Position numbers and translations under genes: made by a program. The notes below the pieces were generated by a model. It had not been told where the DNA came from and did not search any database. It saw nothing but the letters and a program-made list of their open reading frames with translations. Positions 47,101 to 59,199 of a stretch of DNA of 64,000 nucleotides are shown here, piece by piece. Within the stretch, counting starts at the first letter, position 1. Every line of letters begins with the position of its first letter. Origin of the DNA: Aptenodytes patagonicus (lineage: Eukaryota; Chordata; Aves; Sphenisciformes; Spheniscidae); assembly GCF_965638725.1 (NCBI RefSeq), contig NC_134961.1, positions 5,610,641 to 5,674,640 on the forward strand. Direction: 5' to 3'.

Positions 47101-47930
47101 TCTCTGCCTGTGGCCAACTCTTGCTGCCTCCCTGGCGATGGTCCAGGAGGACTTGGGGCTTCCTCTGGAGAGACCCCGCGTTCCTGTCCTGCAGCGAAGC
47201 AGAGCCCCCGGCGAAGCATCAGCTCCTCGAGAGGAGCAAAGCGCCGTGGGAGACATGTGGCAAGAATTAACCTCCTCTCTCCTAATTAACAGCTCCCGGA
47301 GAGGCTCCGGGGCAAAGCCAAACCCACCCGCTGCGGTGGCCGGCACTGCCTGGGGTCTGCTGGGGTGTGAGCCCCTTCCCCTTGCCCATGTTTATGGGCT
47401 GAAATCGCCGGGATTAGGAGCTTTCTGCTTGGGCTGGTGCTGGCACGCTGCCGGGCGCTGCGTCAGCCCCAACACCTGTGTGCTGACTTCAGCACCTCAA
47501 CTATTTCTGATGCAACTTTTTTTTTTTCTCTTAAAGCAAGCTCAATGCTGTCGAACGTGTTAATGGGTAGAAATGAAGCATAATTGTTCCTTTGTGTAAA
47601 ATCAGTCAGTAGAATAGCAGCGGCTTGGCTGCAAAACTGGAACTGCAAACAGGTTGTGGTGTGATCCACCTGGGCTTCTCTCCGTGCTCGCTGGGAGAGC
47701 AAGCCTTCTCCTGCGAGAGCTGCTCATGGGAGGAAAATCAGTGGGCTCCTCTCCCCACAGACGGGCAGAGAAAGGATGGTCGGGAAATGGTGCATCCTTT
47801 CCTCTCTGAAGGTGCTGTGGATAATTGGTGTTGTGTAGGGCTAATTTTATTATGGTGTATTTGCTACATTCCCATATGCCAAGCCATGGTAAACGACATC
47901 CAGATGAAGCCAATGCTGGCACAGCACGGC
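41120..47930. other. Gene-poor region, middle part, with AT-rich islands
   Basis: No supported gene. Islands of lower GC with TAAT cores lie at about 41130-41560, 42170-42330 (TTCAATTAGCATGAACAG), 42830-42900 (CTCAGATTAATTTAAG), 43320-43370 (GCGCTTAATTAAAATAGC) and 46130-46350. Open frames between them show no domain I recognise and their codon use follows base composition. Confidence 0.4.
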
Positions 47931-48250
47931 CGGGCTGGGGAGGAGGAGGAGGAGGAGGAGGCAGGAGGAGTGTGTGTGGATGCAGCCCTCCAGATGCAAA
48001 CAATAAGGCCAACGGATCTTGATTTCATCTGTCAAGTAATTGGGCTGGAAGTCTGTGCATGCTAATGACTCCACATCAAGCAACTCGGTGCTCAGATGTG
48101 ACCCATCCCGCTCTGCAGGGAGAGCGGGGGGCTGCAGCCTGCGGTGGCCATGATGAATATCCCCCAGATGTTATCCCATAGGGGAAGCGAGACCCACATG
48201 TATGTTATTAATAATGCCAAAGATCTGAGGTTAAAAATGACCACAGGGCG
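47800..48250. promoter_or_regulatory. Candidate conserved non-coding element cluster
   Basis: Around the GGA repeat lie sequences of balanced composition rich in developmental factor motifs: GGGCTAATTTTATTATGG (near 47840), CTGTCAAGTAATTGGGCTG and GCATGCTAATGACT (48030-48070, the latter octamer-like), and GTTATTAATAATGCC (near 48205). They differ sharply from the flanking GC-rich DNA. An enhancer role is inferred from composition only. Confidence 0.35.
47939..47961. repeat. (GGA)n microsatellite
   Basis: About seven copies of GGA/GAG in a row on the plus strand. Confidence 0.85.
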
Positions 48251-51200
48251 TTCACATGAGCCCCGGGATGGCGGGTCCTGCGGGCTGGTCCTGCTCCAGG
48301 GGGGCAGCAGGAGAAGGGCTGGGGGGGCCTGGCCCCACGTCCCGGCTCTGCGTCTGGTGCTGCATGGAGTGGGTGAGCACCATCGGGGCTCCCGGCACCG
48401 AAGTGCCCCGCAGCACCCCATTGGGCAGACCCGGCTGTTTTGGGGAGGCAGAGGATGCTCTGAGGAGCTCCAACAGCCGTGAGAGTTAAAGGTGGTGATG
48501 ACTGGAGGAAGAGGGATGCAGGGATGCCCTGGGAGGCACGGCCAGGGCAGAGCCAGCAGGCTCGTCCCAGGCATGTCCCTGTTTGGGGAGCTGCGGGCAG
48601 CCAGCCCCTGCGTCTGAGCTCCCCTGGCTGCCCTTGGCTTGTCATCTGTCCCCCTCTCCGGCCTCATCCTGGCAGCCTGGGATGCAAAAGCCTGGCTATG
48701 GCTGTGCGAGACCCCCAGCATGAGAAGGTGCCTGGGGAATGTGCTGGTCCCCCATGTCAGGCTGTTCTGGTCCCCTCCTGGTACTGCAGCGGGGACTTGA
48801 GCCCCGGTGCAGGAAGGATGCGCGGTACGGATGGGCGTCTGTCTGGGTTTCGCACCCCCAAGGCGTGATCCTAAAACCCGTTCCCAGCATTTTGGATTCA
48901 TGGGCTCTCTTGTTGGTTTTCATCTGTGCTCAGAAGTTGGGTCAGGTGATGGGTGAGACCCAAGGTGGGGACGTACATCACCATGTGCCGGTGACTGCGG
49001 GGAGGGTGCTGCAGCCCAGCAAGCTGGTGGGGATGCTCCTGCACTCTCTCCGGTGAGGGCTGTTGGCTCTCCCCTTCTCCGTGGGGCTCCAGGGGTTTAT
49101 CTGTGAAGTTCACATGGGGGCAGGGGCTGGTGCTGTTGGGACGTGTTTGGCAAGAGGTGGAGGAACAGGCAGAGGGTCCCGGGTGGATGAGCCGGGGCTG
49201 GGGGCTTCTGCCACTCTGCAGCAGACCCCTGTGGGTGTGCTTGGGACTGTGGTGTGGGGAGTGACGGGAGAGTCCTGGAGCACAAGCACCCAAATATTTG
49301 GATGAAGCTTTGAGGCATGGGATGCTGGTGGGTGCCACAAGCCCACGTGGAGTGATGCCAGCCTAAGGGCCCCCGGGGCGGCTCTCCCTGTTGAGCGGAG
49401 CTCTCGGACTGACGAGCCTCAGGTTACTGGCAGCTTTGGTCCTGGCTCCATTTCTCCCAGACACAGCAGAGCCCAGGTGATTTGCCTGAAAGCTCCTGTC
49501 GTCGGCCGGGCTCCAGACAAAGCCCTGGCTCCTTCCCGCAGAGCCGGCGAGCACTGACCTGCCTTTTTCGGGCAGGGGATGGGGCCCGCGGGGTCATACA
49601 GCACATGTGGGTGCCTGCGCTATAGGAACCAGATGCCTACTGTCCCCGGGAAAGGGGATCCTCACCACCAAGAGGCTTTTGTCTCTAAATGTTTTTTTCT
49701 TTTTTTCCCCAATGCTTTTCCCTGCCGTGTGTGAGCTGGGAAGGGGCTGGGGTACCGGGAAGCAGGATCTGAATGCTATTGAAGTGCGCGGGCAAGTGCT
49801 CGCAATCCCCCAGCACCTGCAGTTTATTGGTGCGGGAGGTATTGCAGCCCTGGGGCTGCGGGAACGCGAGTGTACCCTGCGCCCTCTCCTATTTTGGAGG
49901 CTTTCCAGCCTTTCCCCGCTGATTGCTTCAGCATGTGCATCGCAGATGATGAGAGATGAGTGGGATCGGCCCTCGCCTGCTGGGCGAGGCACGGCAGCCG
50001 GACCCGGACCCTTCCCTCGTGCCGGCGGCAGCTCCCGGCAGGCAGCAGTGCTCCCTGGGGCTCCCTTCCACTCGCCTCTCCTCGCTCCTGGGTGAGACCC
50101 AAGGTCTTGCCGGAAAGCGGGTGTTTTTCACCTGGAAAGCAGGGTCTTGGCATGCGCAGCTCTGGCGTGACCTGACGGCCGCTCGGGCTTTGACTTCGGC
50201 AGCTGTAATTCACGAGTGCACATGATGCATGCCACTATTTGGGGGAATGAGGGTGTTGGCTCGTTATGTTCGTTACTAGATTCATTATCCATTCATTAGC
50301 TGTTCTTAATGGTGCAATATTTTGCTGTCATAGGGGTTTTGCAGGATTAAGACTGGAGTAGACAATGAGAACAGACAAAGAAAATGCATTACCACTATAT
50401 ATGACAAATACTGTTGGCAGGGCTGCTTGGGCAATGGAGCCCGTATGATGCCAGGGGCACCTGCACCCACTGCCCCGTGCCAGGGGCTGCCCAGCATCAA
50501 CCGCGGGATGCAGGGAGAGCTCGGGGGTGGCCCAGGGAGCAGGACCGTCCCCATCTTGGGGGGGGCTAAAAGTCAGGATTCTGACCCAAAGTCACAGCCT
50601 GATCCCTCTGCTGTTACTGAAAAACTTCTGAAATTCAGGTTTTATCGCATTAAGCTCTGGAATCCGCGTTGCCCACAGCGGAGGAGCAGGTTTTGCTGGG
50701 GGCGCAGCTGGCCAGGGTTTAATCCAGTGGTTTTGCCTCCCCCTTCGACACCACATTTTTTTTTCCTGTTTCCAAAACCCAACCAAATGCATGACAGAAG
50801 GACACTTGGGAGCCTGCCTCCCTCCTCGCTGGCAGCGGGGAGCCCTTTGAACTCCGCTTTTTCTCCTCCATCCATTTGAGACGTTTTCTTTAAAACTTTG
50901 CTTTGTGTTTCGTTATTGCTCGGCTCTGCTCCAGATGTTCCGGTTCTCGACCCCGCACCTTCCCGAATGGGATGACACTATTGATTTAGACCTGCAAACA
51001 AGCACCGGCTGGTGAAACGCCCGGCAGAACGAATACCCGCGTTCACATACATATTGATGGGCTGCTCAGAGCCTTTATTGGGATGCTTCCAAGCACATTA
51101 GAGAATACGTCTATTTGGCATGTAATTAAATAAGATCAGCAATGAACACGTAATTATGGTTCCACTGAGTTACTAAGCTTGTAAAGAGCAGATAAGAAGT

Positions 51201-54200
51201 TGTCAAGATACCCCTGGCTGGTCAGTCAACTGCTCGTTGTGCAGGTTGACCTAGCAGACAGGCAGAAATAACTGCAGGGGATGTGAGGAGTGTCGGAGGG
51301 GCTGATAACGAGGAGCTGACGGTGGGACCTGAGACCTTGTTTCCTCCCTGCCCGAGAAAGGCAGAGGTGCTGCCGGCTCGCCCTTGGGTCGTGGCTCTGG
51401 TAAACCCACAGGGACTTTGCCACCTCCACAGCACTGAACCCACCTCGTCCCCAAGCTTTTTGGGCTGCAGATCTCCTGAAACACCCGTCAGGGCGCCGGG
51501 CACCGCGCTGAAAGTCCTGCTGCAGCCGGGCAGGCTCCACGCTGTCGGCTTCCGCTGCAGCCGTCATCCATCTGCAAACAGCGATGTTTCACCGTCCGAC
51601 TGCGTGGCATCGCCTGACTTCTTCAAGAAGGGACTTTCTCAGCTGGAAATGGCCTTGTCGCCCCATACATCTAACCAGGATAAAGAAATCCCTCTGCTTC
51701 CACAGACCTGTGTGACCAGACACTGGGCAACAGCAAATTAAACACCAAAAAAACCCCACCTTTGCTTTTGTGCCGCCTCCCTGTCCCTGTAATTGTTCGC
51801 TCCCAGGATGACCTGAAACTGTTGTCACTCTTGCGTCTTCGCCCAGGAGGGCACCAATAAAGGAACGATTGCAGCCAGCCCCGAGTTTGTGTTTGTGTGG
51901 GAAATGAGGAGGAAAGCGGGGCCAGGGCAGAGCTGGGATGCTGTGCGGCGGATGTCTGAGCGCTCTGGATGGTACAGTTAATAGCTGGTGTCCCGGGGAC
52001 AGAGGTCTGGTTAGCGAAGGGCTGTGTCTGATACTCTGCAGCTCTGCCTACTCTAATAAAAATCGCACATTTCATGTATATTATTTTTTAAATTGAAGCT
52101 TTAAAAAAATCAGTGGGTTTTGGCTGCTTTATCCCCTTATTGGGATTATTTAAATCAAAAGCAGAAATAGGGGGAAGGCTCCTTTTGTAACTCCAGCTGG
52201 CCAGGAGCCAGCCACGTCTGCGCTGCCGTGAGCAGGCAGTGCTCCCCAGGCTGGTGTGGAGGCAGAGGGCAGCGGGGCGGCCGGGGGTCCCGGGGCCGGG
52301 GAGGCTGCCACCCCTCTGGGACCCCACCGCTGCCCCAAAACGCCATTAGGGGAATGAGGTGGAGCTGTTGAACTCGTGTCCCTGCCAGGCTGATGGAGGG
52401 AGCGGAGACCTGCAAGTGCCGAGGGGCTGGGAAAAGCCACGTCATCCCTTTGGTGCTGCCAGCACCAGCTTTTGCCTTCTGTGAAATGCTGTGCTGCTGT
52501 TTGGTCACCTGCAGCGCTGCGGGAAGGCGCATCGTGCTGCGCAGCCGCGTCCTGCCGCCCCGTGGGGAGTTCTGCAAGGCTGCAGCCAGCGCCCGATGCT
52601 GGGGGCATTGCTTCCCCTGCTGAAACCCTCGCTCCCGGGATGCTGCTCCCTTCCCAAGGCAGGCAGGAGAGCGGCTTTGCCCTGGTCCACGCAGCCTCTG
52701 CGTGGCTCAGCCCCCAAATCCCAGCGGACACTGGGCTGGAGTAGGGAGCTAAGGTGTCCAAACGTCCCGGCGGTGGCAGGGGACAGCAAGTTTGTTGGAG
52801 TTGGTGGGTGTTTTTGTTGTGCAAATGCCTCACCTCCTCCCCGAGCGGGGCTGTCTCCAGCTCGCTGGTATTGCTATAGCTACGGGCAATTTTCTGTATT
52901 CAAGTTTTGCAAAACCATATTAAGAAAAATCTCGCCCTGGTGCTGCTGGCTCTCCTCCAGGCTGGAAATTGCATTCCCCTGCTTGAAATTCCTCCTGGAG
53001 TTTCAGATGGAGAATGTACAACTTCACTTTCCATCTTGAGCTGCTGTCACACATTTTAATAACAGGGGCTGTGCTACACCCCAGAGGTGGCCGCACGCCA
53101 GGATTTTGAAGCGAACCCGTTGGAGCGGTTGCGGTGAGGGTTTGGACGGTCGCGAAGGCGCTGGAGCCGCGGCTCAGCCCCGGCCCTGGCCCTTCCTGCA
53201 CCCCCAGCCCGGCTCAGCCTCTTGGACCGAGAACGGAGTTTGCGGGTTAACTTTTCATCCTCTGTGTGAGCGTGGTGATGAGTTTGTTGGTGTCTCCTTT
53301 GCCCCGGGTGATGGGAACCCCCTGGGCCCGGAGGGGATCGGCTTTTTTTGCTGTACCGAAGTGCCTGTTATCCCAATTAGAGGGAGACACGATTCATTCC
53401 TCCTCCTTCGTGCTTGTATCCATCCCAGCTCGGCTAGCCCTGGTTTGCTCAGGCAAAGCCCCGATGGTCCCGTCCAGGTTTCTCCCTCTGTAAAACCTGC
53501 CTCTCGCCACCAGCAGGATCAGGGCAAATCACCCCGCAACATTATGTTGAGGTTGGTTTTTTTTTTTCAGTACCCAGTGGGTAAACCTCAAAGCTTGCCA
53601 GGTCTCTGGGGAAAGGCTTGCTAATGTCACAGGCTAGCTGAGCTGGGTGACAAGAGGTGGCCTTTGCTGAGAGCCTGGAGGGGACTACACAGGGTAGCAA
53701 TGACAGGGACCCCCGGTGGCATCCCCTATCCAGATGACCCCAGGGCCCCAGCTCCTGGTGGGGACCGCAGCTCGGAGATCCTGTCTCCTTGGCTGGCAGG
53801 GCTGTGCTGCTTTAGGGACAGTCACAGGGCTGCTCTTCCAGCGAGCGTCACCGTGCCTGGGGGTCAGGCATCCCATCCCCTGTGGTACCCACATCCCTGG
53901 GGACAGGGACACCTGCATCCCCAGGGATGGGGTTTGCCTCTCCTGGCTGTGGATGCTGGCTTGCCTCTTACTGAGCTCCCTTTTATGGATTGCTCTTTGA
54001 ACCCAAGGAGTTGTGCTGTATTTGTAAAACACACCGCTGTAATCAGGGAAACAGCCTTCCTAATTGGATTGGAACGGCCCGGAGTAATTGGCTGTTTGGG
54101 AGCAGCCGTTTCGAATCAAGCTGTGCGTGCCTTAATAAGTTTGCTTGCCTTTATCAGCTTGGCAAACTCCGCTGTGGAGGTGACCTGTTAAATGATCTCC

Positions 54201-56750
54201 CGTGTTTCTAAAGCATTTTTCATCCCCACTGATCCCTTGAGCCCTTTTCTTTCTTTCTTTGTAATAACAAACTTTGGGAAATCCCAGAGCACCCACTCTG
54301 CGGCTCCCGCCTGCCTGCTGCGGCGGGCAGAGGGGAGGTCTCTGGAGGAAAGGCTGGGTCGTGGTGCTGGGGTGGCCGGTCAGGATGCTCTGGCCAGTTA
54401 TCTGGGGTCCCATCCTGCTTGGACCCGCCAGTTTTGGGGTGGGGGAGAGGATGGACAAGGGGAGCATCGAGCTCATGTGCCACCACACTGATGTTGCTCT
54501 GTTTGGCCCTCGGTCGGGCTTGTCACTTCGCTGTCCCGGATCAGGCGTGAACCTCACCTGCTTTGGGACCAGGATTTCAGCCTGCGGTGGGGCTGGCTAC
54601 CCCCTCTGCTCCGAGTGATCCCCCAGATGGGGCACAGGGAGTTTCGGGGATGGCTGCCCTGGCAGCCTGCTCTGTCCCGGTGCCTCCTCCCTCCAGGGCT
54701 GAGCCACCCCAAGGGAGGCTGGCAGGTACAGCCCTGCGTTCGGAGAGGAGAGGGCAATGCACCTGGCTGGAGGGAGACCTCCCCCCAGAAAAACCCCGAT
54801 TCAAACCACACATATGTGCGCAACCACGTCTGGCATCAGGCTCTCGCTGCTGCACAGACGCACGGCCCTTTGAGACGGTCGCCAGACATTTCCAACTGAT
54901 GCTCTGCCACAAGATCTGCCAAGGCAGGATCCAGCCCCCAACCTCGCAGCGCCCGGTGCGGTGGGGGGGGACATCTGCAGCCCGGCTGGGAAGCTGCGCC
55001 CTGCCCTGAGGGGATGTGGGGGGCCAGGCGCAGCAGCCAGCACTATGGGACTGGGATGCACCCCCCGGAGTGACACTTCCCTGCATGTCCCTGTGCCACG
55101 CGGGGGTCCCTGCTCACCCCCTCGATGCCGCAGCGGCAGCGCCCGGGCGGTTTGGAGGGAGAGCTCACGTCACCGCTGACCCAGCCAAGCTGGGTAGGGC
55201 AGGAGGCAGCCCACAGCCATCCCAGCCCTGGGGACCACACAGGCAGGCAGCCCCCGGCAGCACGGGGACCCCCGCAGCCAGCCAGGCTGGCCTGTCACCG
55301 ACGAAAGGGCGGCCCTGAGGCAAACTGCAAATCTGGCATGGACGGAGCGTCGCCATTGCTGAGCATCCCGCATGGGATGAGCATACTGCTCATGGCTCCC
55401 TGGTGCCTCCTGCGAGCCTGGCAGTGCTGGCACCGGCCAGGGTCAGGCTTCTCTGCTCTGCAGCTTTATTTTTCCCTTTTGCTGCTTGCCCATCAGCGCT
55501 GGGCATCACTGCCATGGGAGCTCCTGGCCAGCTTGGATGTGTCTCACCTCTTCCCCTTGGCAGCAACCGAAAGCTCCTTTGGCATCTTCCTCCGCACGGC
55601 CGCTGTGCCCCGGCTGCCCCCGGGCTGAGGTACCCCAGTCCCTGGGGAGCTGCCAAGCTATCGGCCAGGTCATGGGGCTTCCTGGGGACCCACTCGCTCC
55701 TGCCGGGACCCCAGGGGGAAAAAAACGACCCTTCTCATCCTTCAGTGGAGACAATTGTCTCCGAGGTTCAAAGCACCTTCGTCCCAGCCGGAGGGCTGAG
55801 GCAACGGTGATACAGTAAGTGAAATGGCCAGCACTTGCATCTCATCAATCAGGGGTCGGAAACGTGGAGGCTCCCTCCACATCCGCAGTGTCTGCGTGCC
55901 GCTCCCCACCAGCGCTCGCAGCCCATCCGTAACGCCGGTGACAGCCCCGAACAATTTCATCTGCCTCTGCCAGAGCAGCCCGGTGGCTCCTGCGTGCTGT
56001 GAGCGGCCCTGGGGACCAGCTGTGCCACAGAGATGCCCGTGGGGCCGCTGCCCCCAGCCCCCCTGGGGCCGTGGGGTGCCACCCGAGGGTGCAGAGCCCT
56101 GATGCCAGGGTTTATGCAGTGACCCAGGGCAGGGACCGTGGTGCGCACCAGCCTTGGGAGCAAGCTGAGGTGTTGGGGTACAGGGTACGGCAGTGCCTGT
56201 CCCTGCTCTCCCCAGGGGCGAGGATAAATCCTCCCAACACTGTTCCCAGCCGTGCACTGCAAAGGACTGGCAAGCACAGCCGGCGTGCTGGCTGCACTGG
56301 CTCTGCTCCCTGCTGCTTGCTGCCCGCCCGGCTTCAGCTCCTTGCTGCAAACACATCGATGCCCATCGCAGCGACGTTGCTCCTGCCTGGGGAAGGCAGC
56401 CCTGTCCCCCGGCAGACACCAGCGCCACCGGCAGCCCGGCAAGTGGCTGCAGCGGGAGACCTTTCGACAGGATCACCAAACTCTGGGAAAGCGGTGCTCT
56501 TGGGTAGGTTGTGTTATCAGAGCCGCGGACGAAGACGTGCTAACGGAGGGGGAAGACACGTGGCAGACGATGTGGCCGGGGGATCAGAGCGGCACCGGGC
56601 ACGGGCCCCGCTGGCCCGGGTTCAGACCCCACGTCCCACACAGCCCTTCTTGGGCAGCCAGAGAGACGTGAGGGCGGCCGCTGCCTGCCAAGGGCACCGA
56701 GCACGGGCAACATCAGAGCTGCTCATTTGAGAACTCCTTTTTTTTTCCAA
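48250..56750. other. Gene-poor region, right part, with AT-rich islands
   Basis: No supported exon. Islands lie at about 50210-50410, 51020-51210 (GGCATGTAATTAAATAAG, GAACACGTAATTATGG), 52060-52160 and 53990-54260 (TCCTAATTGGATTGGAACG, GGAGTAATTGGCTG). The 51-kb island is the longest and cleanest of the set. Confidence 0.4.
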
Positions 56751-56775
56751 ACAAAATGTCCTAATTTTGCTTAAA

Positions 56776-56797
56776 AAATTACACCTGAGTGTAATTT
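56776..56797. promoter_or_regulatory. T-box-like palindrome
   Basis: AAATTACAC (56776-56784), spacer CTGA, GTGTAATTT (56789-56797): perfect 9-bp arms. Each arm, read with the spacer, approaches the T-box half site TCACACCT, and the layout is like the Brachyury palindrome. It lies about 2.9 kb before HS3ST6. The palindrome is seen directly; factor identity is inferred. Confidence 0.45.
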
Positions 56798-57265
56798 GTT
56801 GTCCTTAATTGCCTGAGCTGCAGGCAAGGCAGGGAGCCGGTCCTTGTCCAGTGGGGTCTCCGCTGAAGCCGGGGACCTTCCTGCAGGGACACCCGCCAGC
56901 TCATCCGAAGGCAGGGCTGGGGAAGCCTGGGGCACAGCCCAAGCGCTCGCAGTGCTCGGTGCTTCCCCTCCTCGCCGCCGGGCGTCTGGCCCCAGCAGCG
57001 AGCCCCGAGCTCACGTTTTGAGTCTTCTTCCCTGATTTTGAAGGTGAGAAAGGAAAAGGTGCTGCTCCTCCGACCGTGCCTGAGCTCTGGCAAGTGCTGA
57101 GACACGGGAGGGGAGCTGGCAGTGCCGAAAGGCACCGCTGCACCCCCTCACCGCAGGCAGCCCCAGCCCTGCGCCCCCGAGGGATCCCCCCACACTGAGG
57201 GTGAGGAGGGTGGCTGCGCTGTGCTGCGCTCCCCTGCCTGCCTTTCCCGAGCCTCCCTGGCTGTG

Positions 57266-57324
57266 TTTTGACAGAAGTTTGTCAAAATGGATATATTCTT
57301 GCCAAGCGTTTCCATTTTGACAAA
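57266..57324. other. Strong inverted repeat / hairpin
   Basis: TTTGTCAAAATGG (57278-57290) and CCATTTTGACAAA (57312-57324) are perfect 13-bp inverted repeats around a 21-nt loop. A third related copy, TTTTGACA (57266-57273), can pair with TGTCAAAA (57280-57287), so two hairpins compete. The block is AT-rich inside GC-rich DNA. No coding context or mobile-element feature surrounds it. Confidence 0.75.
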
Positions 57325-57689
57325 TTGGCATTTTCCAACAACAACACCCCCCCAACCCAAACAGGGAGCTGGAGCCGTTCCCACCCGCTCTCGCCCGGAG
57401 TGAAACAGTTCCTATTTCTAATCGCTTACGTAAACCCAACAAGAGCTGGCAAGTGCCGCGCGGCAGATTTTGGATGCGTTTTTATTTATCAAACTGCTCC
57501 CGATAACAGATTCACTTCCTAGTCATAATCCTTCCTCCTCATTTTTCCCTGGGGAACCTTCGCGTTGCAAGTTGGAAGGGATCTCCAGTCGCACTCGCGC
57601 AGTTATTTCCTCTCGTTGAAAAGCTACCGTGCAGGACGGGCCAGGCAGCCCCAGCGCAGCCTCCTGCAAGCACCAGCCACGAGAGGGCA

Positions 57690-58235
57690 CAAAGCCCCGT
57701 CCTGCTGCAGCCCTGCCACCCTGCAGCCCTGCCATCATGCAGCCATGCCGCCCTGCAGCCCTGCCACCCTGCAGCCAGGCCACCCCGCAGCCATGCAGCC
57801 CTGCAGCCGTGCAGCCCTGCAGCCGTGCTGTCATGCAGCCATGCTGTCCTGCAGCCGGGCCACCCCACAGCCCTGCAGCCGTGCCATCGTGCAGCCAGGC
57901 CACCCTGCAGCCCTGCAGCCGTGCCGTCCTGCAGCTGTGCTGTCCTGCAGCTGTGCCGTCATGCAGCCCTGCAGCCATGCCATCATGCAGCTGTGCCGTC
58001 CTGCAGCCAGGCCACCCTGCAGCCCTGCCAGCCCGCCGTCCTGCCACCCTGCAGCCCTGCCACCCTGCAGCCCTGCCATCATGCAGCCCGGCTGTCATGC
58101 AGCTGCGCTGTCCTGCAGCCCAGCGGCCTTGCAACTGTGCCATCATGCAGCCGTGCCGCCTTGCAGCTGTGCCATCGTACGAGCATGCAACGGTGCAGCT
58201 GTGGCACCACGCAGCCACGCAGGAGCATCGCTGCC
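57690..58235. repeat. CTGCAGCC minisatellite
   Basis: About 540 bp of degenerate tandem units of roughly 11-14 bases built on CCTGCAGCC followed by ATGCC, CTGCC, GTGCC or ATCATG. PstI-type CTGCAG recurs dozens of times. All frames on one strand stay open over much of it, giving Cys/Pro/Ala/His-rich or Trp/His/Gly-rich pseudo-proteins. It has no gene structure. Confidence 0.9.
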
Positions 58236-58309
58236 TCCTGATACAGCTGTGTTTGCGCAGCTCTGCACCCCCCTCCGGTCACAGGCCATGGATCTCCCCC
58301 TCCCCGCCA

Positions 58310-58400
58310 TGCTCTATCTCTCGGAAGACTCGGGGGATCTAATTATAAAAAGAGCTAATTATATTAATAGGTTAATTAAGACACTGCTGATTTCAGATAC
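58310..58400. promoter_or_regulatory. AT-rich homeodomain-type motif cluster upstream of HS3ST6
   Basis: Between the minisatellite and the HS3ST6 CpG island lies an AT-rich block with CTAATTATAAAAAGAGCTAA, TATATTAATAGG and GTTAATTAAG within about 60 bp. It resembles a homeodomain-binding enhancer core about 1.3 kb before the start codon. The role is inferred. Confidence 0.35.
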
Positions 58401-59199
58401 AAAAAAGGAAGGCTTTAGCACAAGACTGGAAATCAGCCTCAGTGTTTCGAGGCGTGGGGCAGGGTGGACCCCAGGAGCATTTCAATGAAGCCGCAGGGGG
58501 TGCCAGGCGCGATGGCCCCATGGGAGCCCCCAGGCACGGGCACCCCGGGGCTGGGTCTCGGCTGTCTTGCGTTTGGTGGTGGCACACGCTGCCGGGAGGG
58601 CAGGAGCAAGCCGGGATGGTGCCATTGCTGCACGCGAAGCCCAGGCCTGGCCAGCGGCACCCGGGGATGCTGCCTGCACAGCCACTCGCCACGGGATCTG
58701 GCTCCCACGTGTCACCGACACTGCGGCACCGGACGGGGTTTATTTAGCACCCAGGATGCACATTGCTTTGGGCCCCAGGGAATGGGGTTTCCCCAGCAGC
58801 AGCAGGAAAACCACCTCATCCCACCCCACCGTCCATCACACGCACGCGTTTCAAATCACACCACCTAAACTGCTGCTTTTGGGCGTATTTTGGAAGGTGC
58901 AGGGGCCCGGGTCGAAACCCAGGACTGTCCTTCCCATCCCAAACAATAAATACACGCACACGGGGGCTCCCCACGCCTGCAGCGGGAGCCGGGGCAGCCT
59001 AATTAAGCGCTGCCTCTCCGGGTGCCGTTTGCTAATTGCGTGGCACTGGGCTGCCATCGCCGTGATGGCTCTTTATTTCCAGCCCGGCGCCTGCCTGGGA
59101 TCCCGCACCCCCCGCGGAGCCGCAGCCTCCCCTGCGCGGCCCTTTGCGTGATGCGAAAACACCCGCTGCAGCCCCAGAAATTGTAAAAAAAGAGGGGGA

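Noticed and set aside
57523-58488. Frames of 230-300 codons at 57.5-58.5 kb
   Set aside because: Translation of the CTGCAGCC minisatellite on both strands; no domain and no splice structure.
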